64,000 bases of DNA, from positions 558,001 through 622,000 of the forward strand of contig MOWL01000001.1 of NCBI GenBank assembly GCA_002110485.1. The letters are read 5' to 3'. The notes beneath the pieces are model-generated. The model had not been told where the DNA came from and made no database searches. It worked only from the letters and a program-made list of their open reading frames with translations. A program made the translations under genes and the position numbers. Shown in pieces: positions 10,281 to 19,940 of the stretch; position 1 is the first letter of the stretch, and each line of letters begins with the position of its first letter. The stretch is from Emergomyces orientalis. Taxonomy: Eukaryota; Ascomycota; Eurotiomycetes; Onygenales; Ajellomycetaceae.

Positions 10281-11852
10281 TTAAGCAATCATCCACCACG
10301 CACTGCCAAGAATAGCCAACAAGATTACCGACGTAAGAAATCCAGCGCCAACTTTATCAGCAGTCTTAATATGTGAAAATACGGGCATGTTATCCCCGTC
10401 ACTCTTTCCTGCATTTGGGTCACCCTTGCTAATGCCGGTCTTTTGGTCCGCAGGCCCGGGAACTAGTTCAAACAAATTATTTTGCATAACTTCCAACGCT
10501 GACATATGCTCGCCCACGCCAGTAAGACCATCATATTTCTCGAGTCGCGACCAGCGTAAACCACATGCATGGTCAGGTCCACTGCACTGCTTTGCGGCAG
10601 CTTCGGCGGAGCGCTTCAGCATTGGCATGATTAGGGGTGTCGTGAATTCGGCAAGTTTTACGGTCGAGCCCATAAAGCGGGAAAGATAAGCTCTGAATGA
10701 CCGCTGATCTTCATCACAGATTTTTACTGCAGCGTCCTCGCAGGCAATTTCGGTCATGATGCGACCTTTGCTTTCCGGGAAGAACTTAAACTCTGTTCGC
10801 TTAATAGTTCCTTCAAGGTGTACTCTCCAAGCCGCCTGTTCCTTACCGGTTGTCTATATGGAGCGAGCTATATTAATATTCATTTGGGAGCGCGACGTAG
10901 AATGGATGGAAGGGATGTCAGCTTACCATGTTGTACAGATGGGCAAGCCCAACCATGTAAACGGCAGGGTTATAGGTCCAAGGGAGCAAACCCTTCGCGG
11001 TGCAGTTTTTGTTGCCGGAATCGAATACGCCGTCGATATAGTCGTAAGATGGACTGATGATACCTACACCACTCACCCAATTCCAAGATTTTTCCGCCCA
11101 TTTAAAGTACGTTTCGTTCCCTGTGTACCGCGCAAGTCGAGCAGCAAGATTGAAGAAGCATCCATTCGAAATTGTATTTTTGTAATCATATCCTTTGGTC
11201 CAAGGGCTGATGGCCCACTTCAGGCCGCCATTACAAGTTTCGGTATTCCACCGCTCGGCCTGTGTGTGGAAAACTGCTTGGGCTAGAGCAAGCCACTGCG
11301 GTTGGTCAGCGGGGGGGTTCGGGAATTTATCCTCCGCCGCAGTCATAGCAGTCATGCCCCAAAACCCTTGATCGTCGTTCCCAGAGGTCTGGGACTGGTT
11401 AGCAGGCTGAAAGTCTTTATTCTTTCCTACTTGATGAAGTATTGCCTGCATTGTAATATCGTTGAACTGATCATCACCAGTATAGTACCAGTAATCAATC
11501 AATCCGCCAAACATAGCACCGGCCTGCCACCAGTAGTACGGGTCGGGCAAGTTGCCTGGAACATCTCCTTCTCTCCAACCGGTATAATAGGAAACCATTT
11601 TCTCAGCAACCGTTTTCGCCGCATTCTTGATCGACTCTATATGCGGGGAGATAAGTCAGTCATGCTAATCGACATACAAATAAAAGAGCGCACATGCTGG
11701 CAATAAATAACCGGTGTCATACGTGGATCGCTAATATCCAACGGAATGGGTGTCTGAGCCTGAACCACCTGGGCCCCTAGCAATGCAGATAATAGCAAGG
11801 TCGTGCACGTTTGACTCGTCGATCCCGACGGTGAGTGCGGGAAAAGTCTCAT
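10281..11852 (-). CDS. GH76 cell-wall mannosidase (DCW1/DFG5 type)
   Basis: The gene has three exons on the minus strand (11852-11723, 11636-10927, 10853-10281), with 86-bp and 73-bp introns whose phases close, giving 470 residues. The N-terminus has a hydrophobic signal peptide ending near VVQAQ, followed by LDISDP typical of the family. The GH76 body contains the paired aspartates D131-D132 in NDDQGFWG, the proposed catalytic pair, and many aromatic residues. The C-terminus ends in a hydrophobic stretch (about 451-470) after a polar linker, as in GPI-anchored proteins. Yeast Dcw1 and Dfg5 are thought to move GPI-bound mannoproteins from the membrane to wall glucan, and the same role is inferred. 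Which of the two paralogues this corresponds to cannot be told from the sequence. Confidence 0.93.
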
Positions 11853-14350
11853 TGTCTAGCAATGAAGATGTTAAGCGGAATAAAGGGACGAGATAGTACC
11901 AGAGGTACCGGTGATTCAGGGAACAAGCGAGTGTGAGTTTGGCGTTTGAAACTTGAATTCAAATGAACATCTGTGAAACGGGGAGGGGTGCTTGAAGATC
12001 AAGAATATGGGTGGTAAACGTGGAAAAACACAAGCCGGTAGGAACAGCCGTAAAAGATGTTGGAATACGTTGGAGAACAAATCTGCGGATTCAAGGACAA
12101 AAGATATTAGCAAAGGAAGGGAGGAAGAAGGAGGGGGGAGGGTGTTTTGATAGAGAGGTCTCTGAGCGATAATGATGCGACTCACGATGGATCTCAAGAT
12201 AGAACCATCAGTAACCATCCAGGAATGTAATTCTCCAGAGCAATAAGAGAACGTAAATAAACGAGTGGACCTAATAGAGGGCAAACCGGGTGGTTGATGG
12301 AGGAGACGGAGGGAATGAAGAAGTTTGATGAGATAGATGAGATAGATGAGATAGTTGAGATAGTTGAGATAGTCAAGATTGATGAATGAGATAGATGAAG
12401 ATAGGCGGCGGCCGTTGTTGAAAGTTGGAACCTTGGAACCTTTGGCAGGCGCCCAAAAGCGGAGCAGCGGCTGGTTGGCTGAGACACTGCGTATTGGCCA
12501 TTACGCTGGTTTCGCCCCCTGGTTGGCCGCGTGTCGATGGGGAATTTCTGTAACTTACCGCAAATACCTATGTTATATCTCATTCCTCATTGGGTTTAGC
12601 GGTACATTGACCCGTGTGGCTGTGTTTCCAGTCACGTGTAACTTTATGCCCGTTGTAGTTAGCCCGTTAACTAGGGAGGTTCACAATAAGATTATATAAT
12701 ATGTCCTGTGCATAAACAGCGCCTTGTCCACGCGCCTGCATAATATTTATTCAGGCATGCCTTCTGCCAGAAGTCCAACGACTGGATGAAAACTCTTGAT
12801 TCCCACCGCGGCTACTGGGGCAACTTTAATGTCCATCTTTTGGCCTTATGCGGGCTCTCCTCTGCCTACTGGTGCCAAATCCATGGATGGGTTGAGAATG
12901 GTTGAAAAGGCTCCGGAAATTGCTGTCATAGAGTGGTGGGTCGATCACATATGTATTCTTCCCATATGTTATGTTTTGACCTCTTCTTAACTCAAAATAT
13001 CGTCCTTGGATTAGTGACAACTCCCCAAGCCTCCAGGGCTGGTCTCGGCCAATTTGCGTCGCAAAGAGCAACCAAAAAAAAAAAAAAAAAAAAAAAACCT
13101 AGGAGGTTATGCAGTGAAGAATTACTATACGAACAAGAGCGCCGCATCTTTTGATTTGAGGATGCAGTTTCTTTCTTTGCTGGTTACGGGAATAAATAAA
13201 TAAGGGACATCGGATATGCATCCATGGATATTTGTAGCCGAAGCCCAAACCCTATTCCATCCAAATACCAACAATAAACAAGAATCCAGTTGCCACCCAT
13301 GAAAGATATCCTGCCTGCTCTGGCGAGGAAACACTACCCCTCTAGCCTGACATTAATTTTTGAAAGATCACAGGAGAAGACGGCCTACATCAACACGTGG
13401 CGGAAATGTGCCCAAAAGCTGCAAACCAACCCTTTTGTCAGAAGCCGGACGCCGTGGGCTCTGCATCCCCGCTCTCTGTCGCGGGATCCACGAATAGCTA
13501 ACATTCTCAAGCATTGGTATCAAGCTACCTGGTAGCTGGGAAACGTCTGCTACCCCTCGGACGCCCCCCGACTCTCACGACAGTCGCCAACGAACAATAT
13601 TAGCAGCATTCAGCCTTTTCAATAGAACATAGGTGATCGCAGGCTTGCAAACATTGCGAATAATAAATGATGGCCACGTAAAAAGAAAAATGTGGTCGAT
13701 TCCCGTTACGACCTTATTGAAGCATCGGCAAATTCATGTCCAAAAAGGAGGTGGGAGCCAATGACTTCTAGCGAGGATAATCTTCCCCAGCAGACCACCA
13801 GTGTATGGGCTATATAAACAAGGGCGGGAGTTTATTAGAAAGCTAGATTGATGAACCTCCAGCCTTGCCACATTTTTCTGTCGCTGCTGTCGTGAGTAGA
13901 GAAACCATGAAATCATGCTATGATGCATACGAAATGAAAGAAAAAGTGAAAACATCGATTGCCCTGCCCTTAGTACCAAACAAGTTCACCATATTAGTGG
14001 CATGCCAACCATATCATATTGAAACTCCATGCAAGCTCCTGGCGATTATTATAACGTCCTATCCACGGGTTGCAATGGAATTATCCAGCCACCCGTTGTT
14101 ACTTGTAGTTTACACCCCCATTTTACATATCATATTCGCATCTAAAATATTAAAAAATATCTGCCAATGCGGAGAGGAGCACGCCCATACATTTTACTGC
14201 GTACGGAGTATACCGCCTTCTAACGGTTTGCCAGCGGGCCGATCCTTCAATGCCTGCAGTGCGGAACAACTCCTCAACATCTGGTCTTCGCTCTGGTTTT
14301 GCCCAGTCCTCCCCACAGTCAGCGTTCCAACAACCGAGCAACTAGCAACT
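11853..14350. other. Intergenic region upstream of the GH76 gene
   Basis: No gene is recognised. The stretch holds the GH76 promoter, a 9-bp tandem repeat at 12327-12400, and a 24-bp poly(A) run at 13074-13097. It ends at the left target duplication (AGCTC, 14351-14355) of the second retrotransposon. Confidence 0.5.
12327..12400. repeat. 9-bp tandem repeat (GATGAGATA)
   Basis: Three exact units of GATGAGATA are followed by two of GTTGAGATA and then decaying copies to about 12400. It lies about 480 bp upstream of the GH76 start codon. Confidence 0.85.
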
Positions 14351-14355
14351 AGCTC

Positions 14356-14457
14356 TGTTAGGTGATACTAGGGCTACCCGGGTCACATGCCCCACACACA
14401 CATATATATTTTAGCTAGTTAGGTAGTTCAATATGATAGGCTTGATGCACTCTATGA
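14356..14457 (+). repeat. 5' LTR of copia copy 2
   Basis: The 102-bp LTR starts TGTTAGGTGATAC and ends CTCTATGA, and is identical to its partner at 19231. The CACACATATATAT stretch near the middle is a plausible TATA-type promoter. Confidence 0.95.
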
Positions 14458-14470
14458 GGTTATGAGGCCC
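14458..14470 (+). other. Primer-binding site, copia copy 2
   Basis: GGTTATGAGGCCC follows the LTR with no gap and resembles the complement of the initiator tRNA-Met anticodon stem-loop. This suggests copia-style half-tRNA priming. Confidence 0.7.
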
Positions 14471-14531
14471 TCTGTTTAATACGCTGCGTTACTGCTATCT
14501 ATTTCTCTTATACAGCTAGTTCTTGCCTCTC

Positions 14532-17500
14532 ATGGTGAACTTACGGTCAGGCAACAGTCCTGATCTTACGAGGGAAAATAAGCCGACTAGGCGAGCGGAA
14601 CGTACGCCGGAGAATATTGAAAACGAGCCCTTTCCAACCCCCATTACAGCCCGTAAATTGCCCGCAAGAGCTCCTTCGGAGGGGTCAAGTGCTGATTTCG
14701 AAGATCCAATGTCGGATATGTCGGATACGGGCTCAGATCGCGATGAACCCACCCAGGAGGCTCAGGTTGAGCATGATGACTCCTTGAGCGCTGAGACCCG
14801 GGCGAGGTTGGAGATTGCGAGGTTGGAGAATGAAACAGCGCGGATTAAGGCTGGTGCTGGTGCGGGGGAGCTCGCAGGCGCCAATATGACGGCTTATTTG
14901 AAGGCCATTAAGGAGTTTCGACTTACAGTTAAGCTTCTTGAAAAGCCAGTTCTGCTGCTGGGCTCCATGAACTATCCCATGTGGAGGGATGAGGTTCTTC
15001 TCGCGGCGAAGGATTCAGAAACAGATGATATTTTGTTAAATAAGGAGCTGGCCCCGCCTGAGGGGGTCAGTGAGGACGTTGCGAAGCTCTGGAGGGAGCG
15101 GAATAGCTGGCTGCGTAATTATATGTGGTCAGCGATTTCCGCACAGGCTAGAACTCATTTTACTATACCGAAGGAGAATCAATTGTCTGCCTATATGCTG
15201 TGGTCCATAGTAGAGGAGAACTTCGCTGAACGCCGCGTAGTTCGCCGGTTTCGTCTTTTCAATGAGTTCCTGGGTATGACGGCTGAGTCTTGCGGGTCGG
15301 ATCGTGCGTTTATTGAGCGTCTCTTAGCCGTACGAACTGAATATAAGCGATTAGATTTTTATATGCCGGATTCCGTCTTCTTTGATCGATTGCTTGCGGG
15401 GATTCACAGTAGATGGGCCAATCTCATACGAAATAGGATGGATGATATTGAAAAGAGTGGTGAAGATACTCTCCTGGAGGATGATTTTGTGGGTCTATGC
15501 CGTGATATTCTGCTTCGATTGCCCTCTGGCGGCAGTTCCTCTTCTTCAAAGAACACAAAGGCGCCCGTAAATAATGCGAGCAGTATGGATGATGCGGGTG
15601 AGAGCCCTGCTCCATCTGCATCAGGCAGGCCAAAATGCTCACATTGCGGGATTGTGGGCCATAATGAGGAGAGCTGTTGGAAAAAGCACCCAGAGAAGCG
15701 TCCGTCAGGTTATTCTAATGGAAAAAGGCGTGGTGGCACCAAGAAGGATAAGAAGAAGGCCAATAATGAGGATTCTTCCAAGAGCCCCGATGACGGCTCT
15801 GCTCCTGTACACAGTACGGTTGAGAAGGTGTTCCATGCTCGTGAAATCGTCCGTGATGATGATATTGCGGATGAGTGGGTTCTGGACTCGGGGTCTGGCG
15901 CTCACGCAACACCACGCAAGGAGCTTGTTAAATGCCATTCAATGAGCTCCAATGTTAAATTGAAAATGGCGGATGGGACCATTGTTCCAGCTGCGGCCGT
16001 TGGTACGGTTGAACTGGCGGTTGATGGGGCGGATGTGTGCCTGGAAGGTGTGCGATTTGCCCCCGAATTAGAAGCAAATATCGTGAGCTTTGGCAAATTA
16101 GTCCGCAAGGGCTATACGTTCAAGCAATTGGCATATGGAGAAGCTCACTCGATTATTATGACCTCTCCCGATCGAATGGTCAGCTTCACTGCTGTTTTGA
16201 ATGAGAAAGATATCTATGTCATTGAAAAGCCTCCGCAAATCCGAGATTTGATTCAATTCGCCATGCCTAATGGTGATTTTCGGCCCGTAAATGCTGTGGA
16301 TGACTCGCTATTGGCTCTGCCATCAATGAATATAAAACCAGTAGAGCTCACGATGCTGCAATGGCATTTGAAGCTGGGTCATCTTAACCACATGGATATA
16401 GCGAAGATGGCCGCGGATCCGCGCATGGGGATGAGGATTAAAGGCTCCAAGGCTCTGCCTTTTTGTAAAACCTGCGTGCAGGCTAAGATGGCTCGTCCTG
16501 CTTTTGAGCCCATGATTAGAAAAGTGAAGCCTGCTGCACGATTATTTATTGATCTTGCGGGCGGTGGGCGTACCTTATTCAATGAGGATGGCGTTCCCAC
16601 GTATGGGGGGGCTGATTATTGGATGAGTATTACGGACGATGCCACGAGATATCGGTGGGCCATTTTAATGGCCACCAAGGGTGAAGCAACCGCGAAACTA
16701 CGGGATTTTATAACAATGATTGAGACCACTGCGCAGCGATGCGTGGGCTCCTTGCACTGGGATGGTGGTGGAGAATTCAAGAGCGATGAATTAAAAGCTT
16801 TTTGTAAACAGCGAGGCATTGCCTATGAGACGACTACGCCATATACCCCACAATCAAATGGTCCAGCGGAACGTGCGAACCGCATAATAATCGAAAGAAC
16901 TAGGAGCTTGCTATTCGATAGCGGGCAGCCTAGGGACCTATGGGGTGAGGCCATGCAGGCTGCCGTTATGTTGATCAATATGTCTCCCACCTCTACGAAG
17001 CTTTACGGGTGCAAGGAGGGGTCTCCGCTGACCCCCTTTGAAGCATGGATGGGGGTGCAGCCCACGGCGAATTGGCTGCATAGATGGGGCTGCAAGGTCT
17101 ACAAGAAGGATCTGCGAGTTACTAATAAGCTTGCGGATAGAACGGATGGGAAAGAATGGATCTTTGTGGGTTATCAGGGCCTTCATCAAGTTCGCATATG
17201 GGACCCTGATGCACGCAGGTTGGAGATAGCACGAGATGTGGTTTTTGATGAAGCTCTCGTGGAGGACGTGTCATTCATTAATGCCGCTCTTCCGGCTCCT
17301 CATGAGCCAAATAACATACCGGATGAGCTCGATGTTTTGAATCCTGCGGATGGATGGCAGCACTGTCTCCTGCGGCGCCTGGCAAGGGAGCGGCCGCACA
17401 TCATGAAGATGCTTGTCAATGGGGATCTGGAGGAGGCCATTGAGCCTACCTATCTTATAAACAGTGATGTTGATCTCCTTAATGAGTCTGACGAGCATGC

Positions 17501-19130
17501 TAATGATAATGGTGATGAACCCGTGCTTAGTACCCTTACGGACCGTCCCACGACCTTAGCGGAGGCTCGACGGAGCCCTGATTGGCATCATTGGCTCGAA
17601 GCAATGAGGAAGGAGGTCGATATGTTCAATCAAAAGAAAACATATGTTATTACTGAGCGGTCCCCGGATATGGATGTTCTTACGGGTAAATGGGTATATG
17701 ACCGCAAATTAAATAATAAGGGAGAAACCATCCGCTTTCGCGCACGATGGGTGGTTCGCGGATTCCTTCAGCAGCGAGGAGTCCATTATACGAAGTCTTA
17801 CGCTGCCGTTGTCTCTGGTCCTACAACCAGAAGCCTATTCGCGATCTCTACGGCTAGGGGATGGAAATCGAAGGCAATTGATTACGTGTCTGCATTCCTT
17901 AATGGCGTGCTGCCACAGGAAGAAATGATCTATATGCAGCTCCCGACGGGCATAAAACATGGCAGGGGCAATCTAGTTGGCCTGGTTCGCCAGAGCCTGT
18001 ATGGGCTGAAGCAAGCTGCGAGGACGTGGTATTTTCTTGCCACTGAGCATCTCACTTCGATTGGTTTCCGCATATCACCGTATGACGGCGGATTCCTATA
18101 TCACCCCATCCGTAAGGTGTATTTGACGCTGCACGTTGATGACTGCCGCGTTACGGGGCCCAATGAGCATGATATTGACTGGGTTCTCGATGAGATTGCG
18201 AAGCGTTTTGACACCAAAAGAATCGACGATGATAAGCCATACTTAGGTATGGAAATTGCGGGCCGTAATGGTGATTTACTGGTCACGCAAACACGCTATA
18301 TTGATGAGATCCTTGATGATTTTGGCATGACTGCAATCAATCCGGCACCAACCCCCATGAATGCTGGCACAAAGCTCCAGTTCTCGCCGGATGAGGATAA
18401 GGGCCTTGATGATGATTTTACGGCTACGCGATATCGTCAAGGGCTTGGGTCTCTTCAATATCTGGTTACAAGCACCAGACCGGATATAATGTTCGCGGTA
18501 AATTATTTATCGCGATTCAATTCTCGCCCAAATAAGGAGTGCTGGGCTGCTTTGAAGCATGTTCTCCGCTATATGAAGAAGACTAGGACTACGGGCATTC
18601 TGTATAAGAGGAATATAGGGGACGAAGGGCTGGCTCCCATGGCCTACGCGGATTCAGATTGGGCGGGTGCAGACCCCCAATATAAATCGACTACGGGCTA
18701 TATTATAATGATCAATGGAGCTCCCGTATCATGGCGTTCGCAGCGGCAGATCTCTACGGCGAAGTCCACAACTGAAGCTGAGTATATTGCTGCTAGCGAA
18801 GCTGCGTGCGAGCTGATTTGGCTTAAAGATATGCTGCATGATGCGGGACTGCTTGAGAATGCGGATGGCTATGTTCTTTCCAATAATCTGCATATTGATA
18901 ATAAAGGTGCCATTGATCTAGCTAACGGCGAGTCTTTAACTAAGCGCTCGAGGCATATTGAAGTCCGCTACCATATATTACGCGATCTAGTGGCTAAAAA
19001 GGAGCTCCTTATTCGGCACGTCAGCTCAACGGAGAATAAGGCGGATGGTTTTACGAAGGCGCTGCCTAGGCCCGCATTCAATGCTTTTGTGGCTAATCTT
19101 GGCTTGATTGGTTCGGGGGGATCTGCTTAA
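14532..19130 (+). CDS. Copia gag-pol polyprotein, copy 2
   Basis: A single frame of 1,532 residues runs from the first ATG (14532) to TAA at 19128-19130. Three open codons precede the ATG but lack a start. It has the same domain series as copy 1: Gag, a CX2CX4HX4C knuckle (nucleotides near 15636-15677), aspartic protease DSG, integrase with PQSNGPAERANR near 16850, reverse transcriptase with HVDD near 18141, and RNase H with ADSDWAG near 18650. The only coding difference from copy 1 is CTT to ATT (Leu to Ile) at 19011, within the RNase H tail. Nothing visible would prevent activity, so this is a candidate autonomous element. Confidence 0.96.
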   Translation: MVNLRSGNSPDLTRENKPTRRAERTPENIENEPFPTPITARKLPARAPSEGSSADFEDPMSDMSDTGSDRDEPTQEAQVEHDDSLSAETRARLEIARLENETARIKAGAGAGELAGANMTAYLKAIKEFRLTVKLLEKPVLLLGSMNYPMWRDEVLLAAKDSETDDILLNKELAPPEGVSEDVAKLWRERNSWLRNYMWSAISAQARTHFTIPKENQLSAYMLWSIVEENFAERRVVRRFRLFNEFLGMTAESCGSDRAFIERLLAVRTEYKRLDFYMPDSVFFDRLLAGIHSRWANLIRNRMDDIEKSGEDTLLEDDFVGLCRDILLRLPSGGSSSSSKNTKAPVNNASSMDDAGESPAPSASGRPKCSHCGIVGHNEESCWKKHPEKRPSGYSNGKRRGGTKKDKKKANNEDSSKSPDDGSAPVHSTVEKVFHAREIVRDDDIADEWVLDSGSGAHATPRKELVKCHSMSSNVKLKMADGTIVPAAAVGTVELAVDGADVCLEGVRFAPELEANIVSFGKLVRKGYTFKQLAYGEAHSIIMTSPDRMVSFTAVLNEKDIYVIEKPPQIRDLIQFAMPNGDFRPVNAVDDSLLALPSMNIKPVELTMLQWHLKLGHLNHMDIAKMAADPRMGMRIKGSKALPFCKTCVQAKMARPAFEPMIRKVKPAARLFIDLAGGGRTLFNEDGVPTYGGADYWMSITDDATRYRWAILMATKGEATAKLRDFITMIETTAQRCVGSLHWDGGGEFKSDELKAFCKQRGIAYETTTPYTPQSNGPAERANRIIIERTRSLLFDSGQPRDLWGEAMQAAVMLINMSPTSTKLYGCKEGSPLTPFEAWMGVQPTANWLHRWGCKVYKKDLRVTNKLADRTDGKEWIFVGYQGLHQVRIWDPDARRLEIARDVVFDEALVEDVSFINAALPAPHEPNNIPDELDVLNPADGWQHCLLRRLARERPHIMKMLVNGDLEEAIEPTYLINSDVDLLNESDEHANDNGDEPVLSTLTDRPTTLAEARRSPDWHHWLEAMRKEVDMFNQKKTYVITERSPDMDVLTGKWVYDRKLNNKGETIRFRARWVVRGFLQQRGVHYTKSYAAVVSGPTTRSLFAISTARGWKSKAIDYVSAFLNGVLPQEEMIYMQLPTGIKHGRGNLVGLVRQSLYGLKQAARTWYFLATEHLTSIGFRISPYDGGFLYHPIRKVYLTLHVDDCRVTGPNEHDIDWVLDEIAKRFDTKRIDDDKPYLGMEIAGRNGDLLVTQTRYIDEILDDFGMTAINPAPTPMNAGTKLQFSPDEDKGLDDDFTATRYRQGLGSLQYLVTSTRPDIMFAVNYLSRFNSRPNKECWAALKHVLRYMKKTRTTGILYKRNIGDEGLAPMAYADSDWAGADPQYKSTTGYIIMINGAPVSWRSQRQISTAKSTTEAEYIAASEAACELIWLKDMLHDAGLLENADGYVLSNNLHIDNKGAIDLANGESLTKRSRHIEVRYHILRDLVAKKELLIRHVSSTENKADGFTKALPRPAFNAFVANLGLIGSGGSA

Positions 19131-19223
19131 TGGATTTAACTAAAAGTTTTGTACTTAGCTGCTATTTTGATTTTTGATGCCTATGGCGTGGCCTGTGTGC
19201 GTGCTCCTGGGGCGCCCTAGCAT

Positions 19224-19230
19224 GGGGGGG
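19224..19230 (+). other. Polypurine tract of copia copy 2
   Basis: Seven G immediately precede the 3' LTR, in the position expected for plus-strand DNA priming. Confidence 0.75.
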
Positions 19231-19332
19231 TGTTAGGTGATACTAGGGCTACCCGGGTCACATGCCCCACACACACATATATATTTTAGCTAGTTAGGTA
19301 GTTCAATATGATAGGCTTGATGCACTCTATGA
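19231..19332 (+). repeat. 3' LTR of copia copy 2
   Basis: This 102-bp LTR is identical to the 5' LTR. It ends at 19332 beside AGCTC (19333-19337), the right target duplication. Confidence 0.95.
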
Positions 19333-19940
19333 AGCTCTGCCACGGAATGGGAACATGACTTCCGGAGCCCTAAAGCGACAGGGTCTTTTGTCGGTGCGTA
19401 TAATCATCCATCCCCCGAAAGGCAGTTTTGGCTTCGAGTTCACCAATTAATACAAAAATTCATGGCGCCCACCAGCCACTAAAAGTCCAGTCCGTGGTCG
19501 CATTCTGGACATGCTCGGTACGAGGTTACGAGAAGTGACTATTTATGTAGCTAAGTACTTGCGCATCTGGGCATGCTGCTCCAGCCTGGGTCAGAAAGTC
19601 ACCTAAGTGAAATCTGGCGTCGAAAGCAACATCAGTTGAAGGAAAACATCTGGCGCTGGACAAATGCAAAGCCACTACTCCGTAAATAAGCCCTTGTATG
19701 GTAACTTACATTCTGTAAGTGTTGGAAAGGAGAGTTTAGTGAAAATAAATACCCTGCAACAACCCCTCTCAAACACTCCCTCCACGAGTTGTGTTATGAT
19801 TCTTAGGATCCGTGGGAGTCAATCAATTCTTTCCCTCATACCTCCTTTTAGTCCATAACGATCGACTTACCTACACCTAAGTAGGTAGATATACCTGGAT
19901 AGACGCACCAATCTTCTGGTTTTCGAGTGCATATGTTAAA
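19333..19940. other. Upstream region of the methyltransferase gene
   Basis: No gene is recognised. The stretch is probably the promoter and 5' leader of the LaeA-like gene. The copia copy 2 insertion point lies about 600 bp upstream of that start codon, close enough that LTR sequences could influence it. Confidence 0.5.

Larger units (their letters stand above)
14356..19332 (+). mobile_element. Intact Ty1/copia LTR retrotransposon, copy 2
   Basis: This is a complete 4,977-bp copia element in plus orientation with 102-bp LTRs at 14356-14457 and 19231-19332. Its target duplication AGCTC lies at 14351-14355 and 19333-19337. It has exactly the same length and layout as copy 1. Comparing proteins, leader, tail and LTRs by eye, I saw a single base difference (19011 here, 899 in copy 1). 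The distinct duplications show two separate insertion events. The pair forms a 5-kb inverted repeat around an 8.8-kb spacer. Confidence 0.97.
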
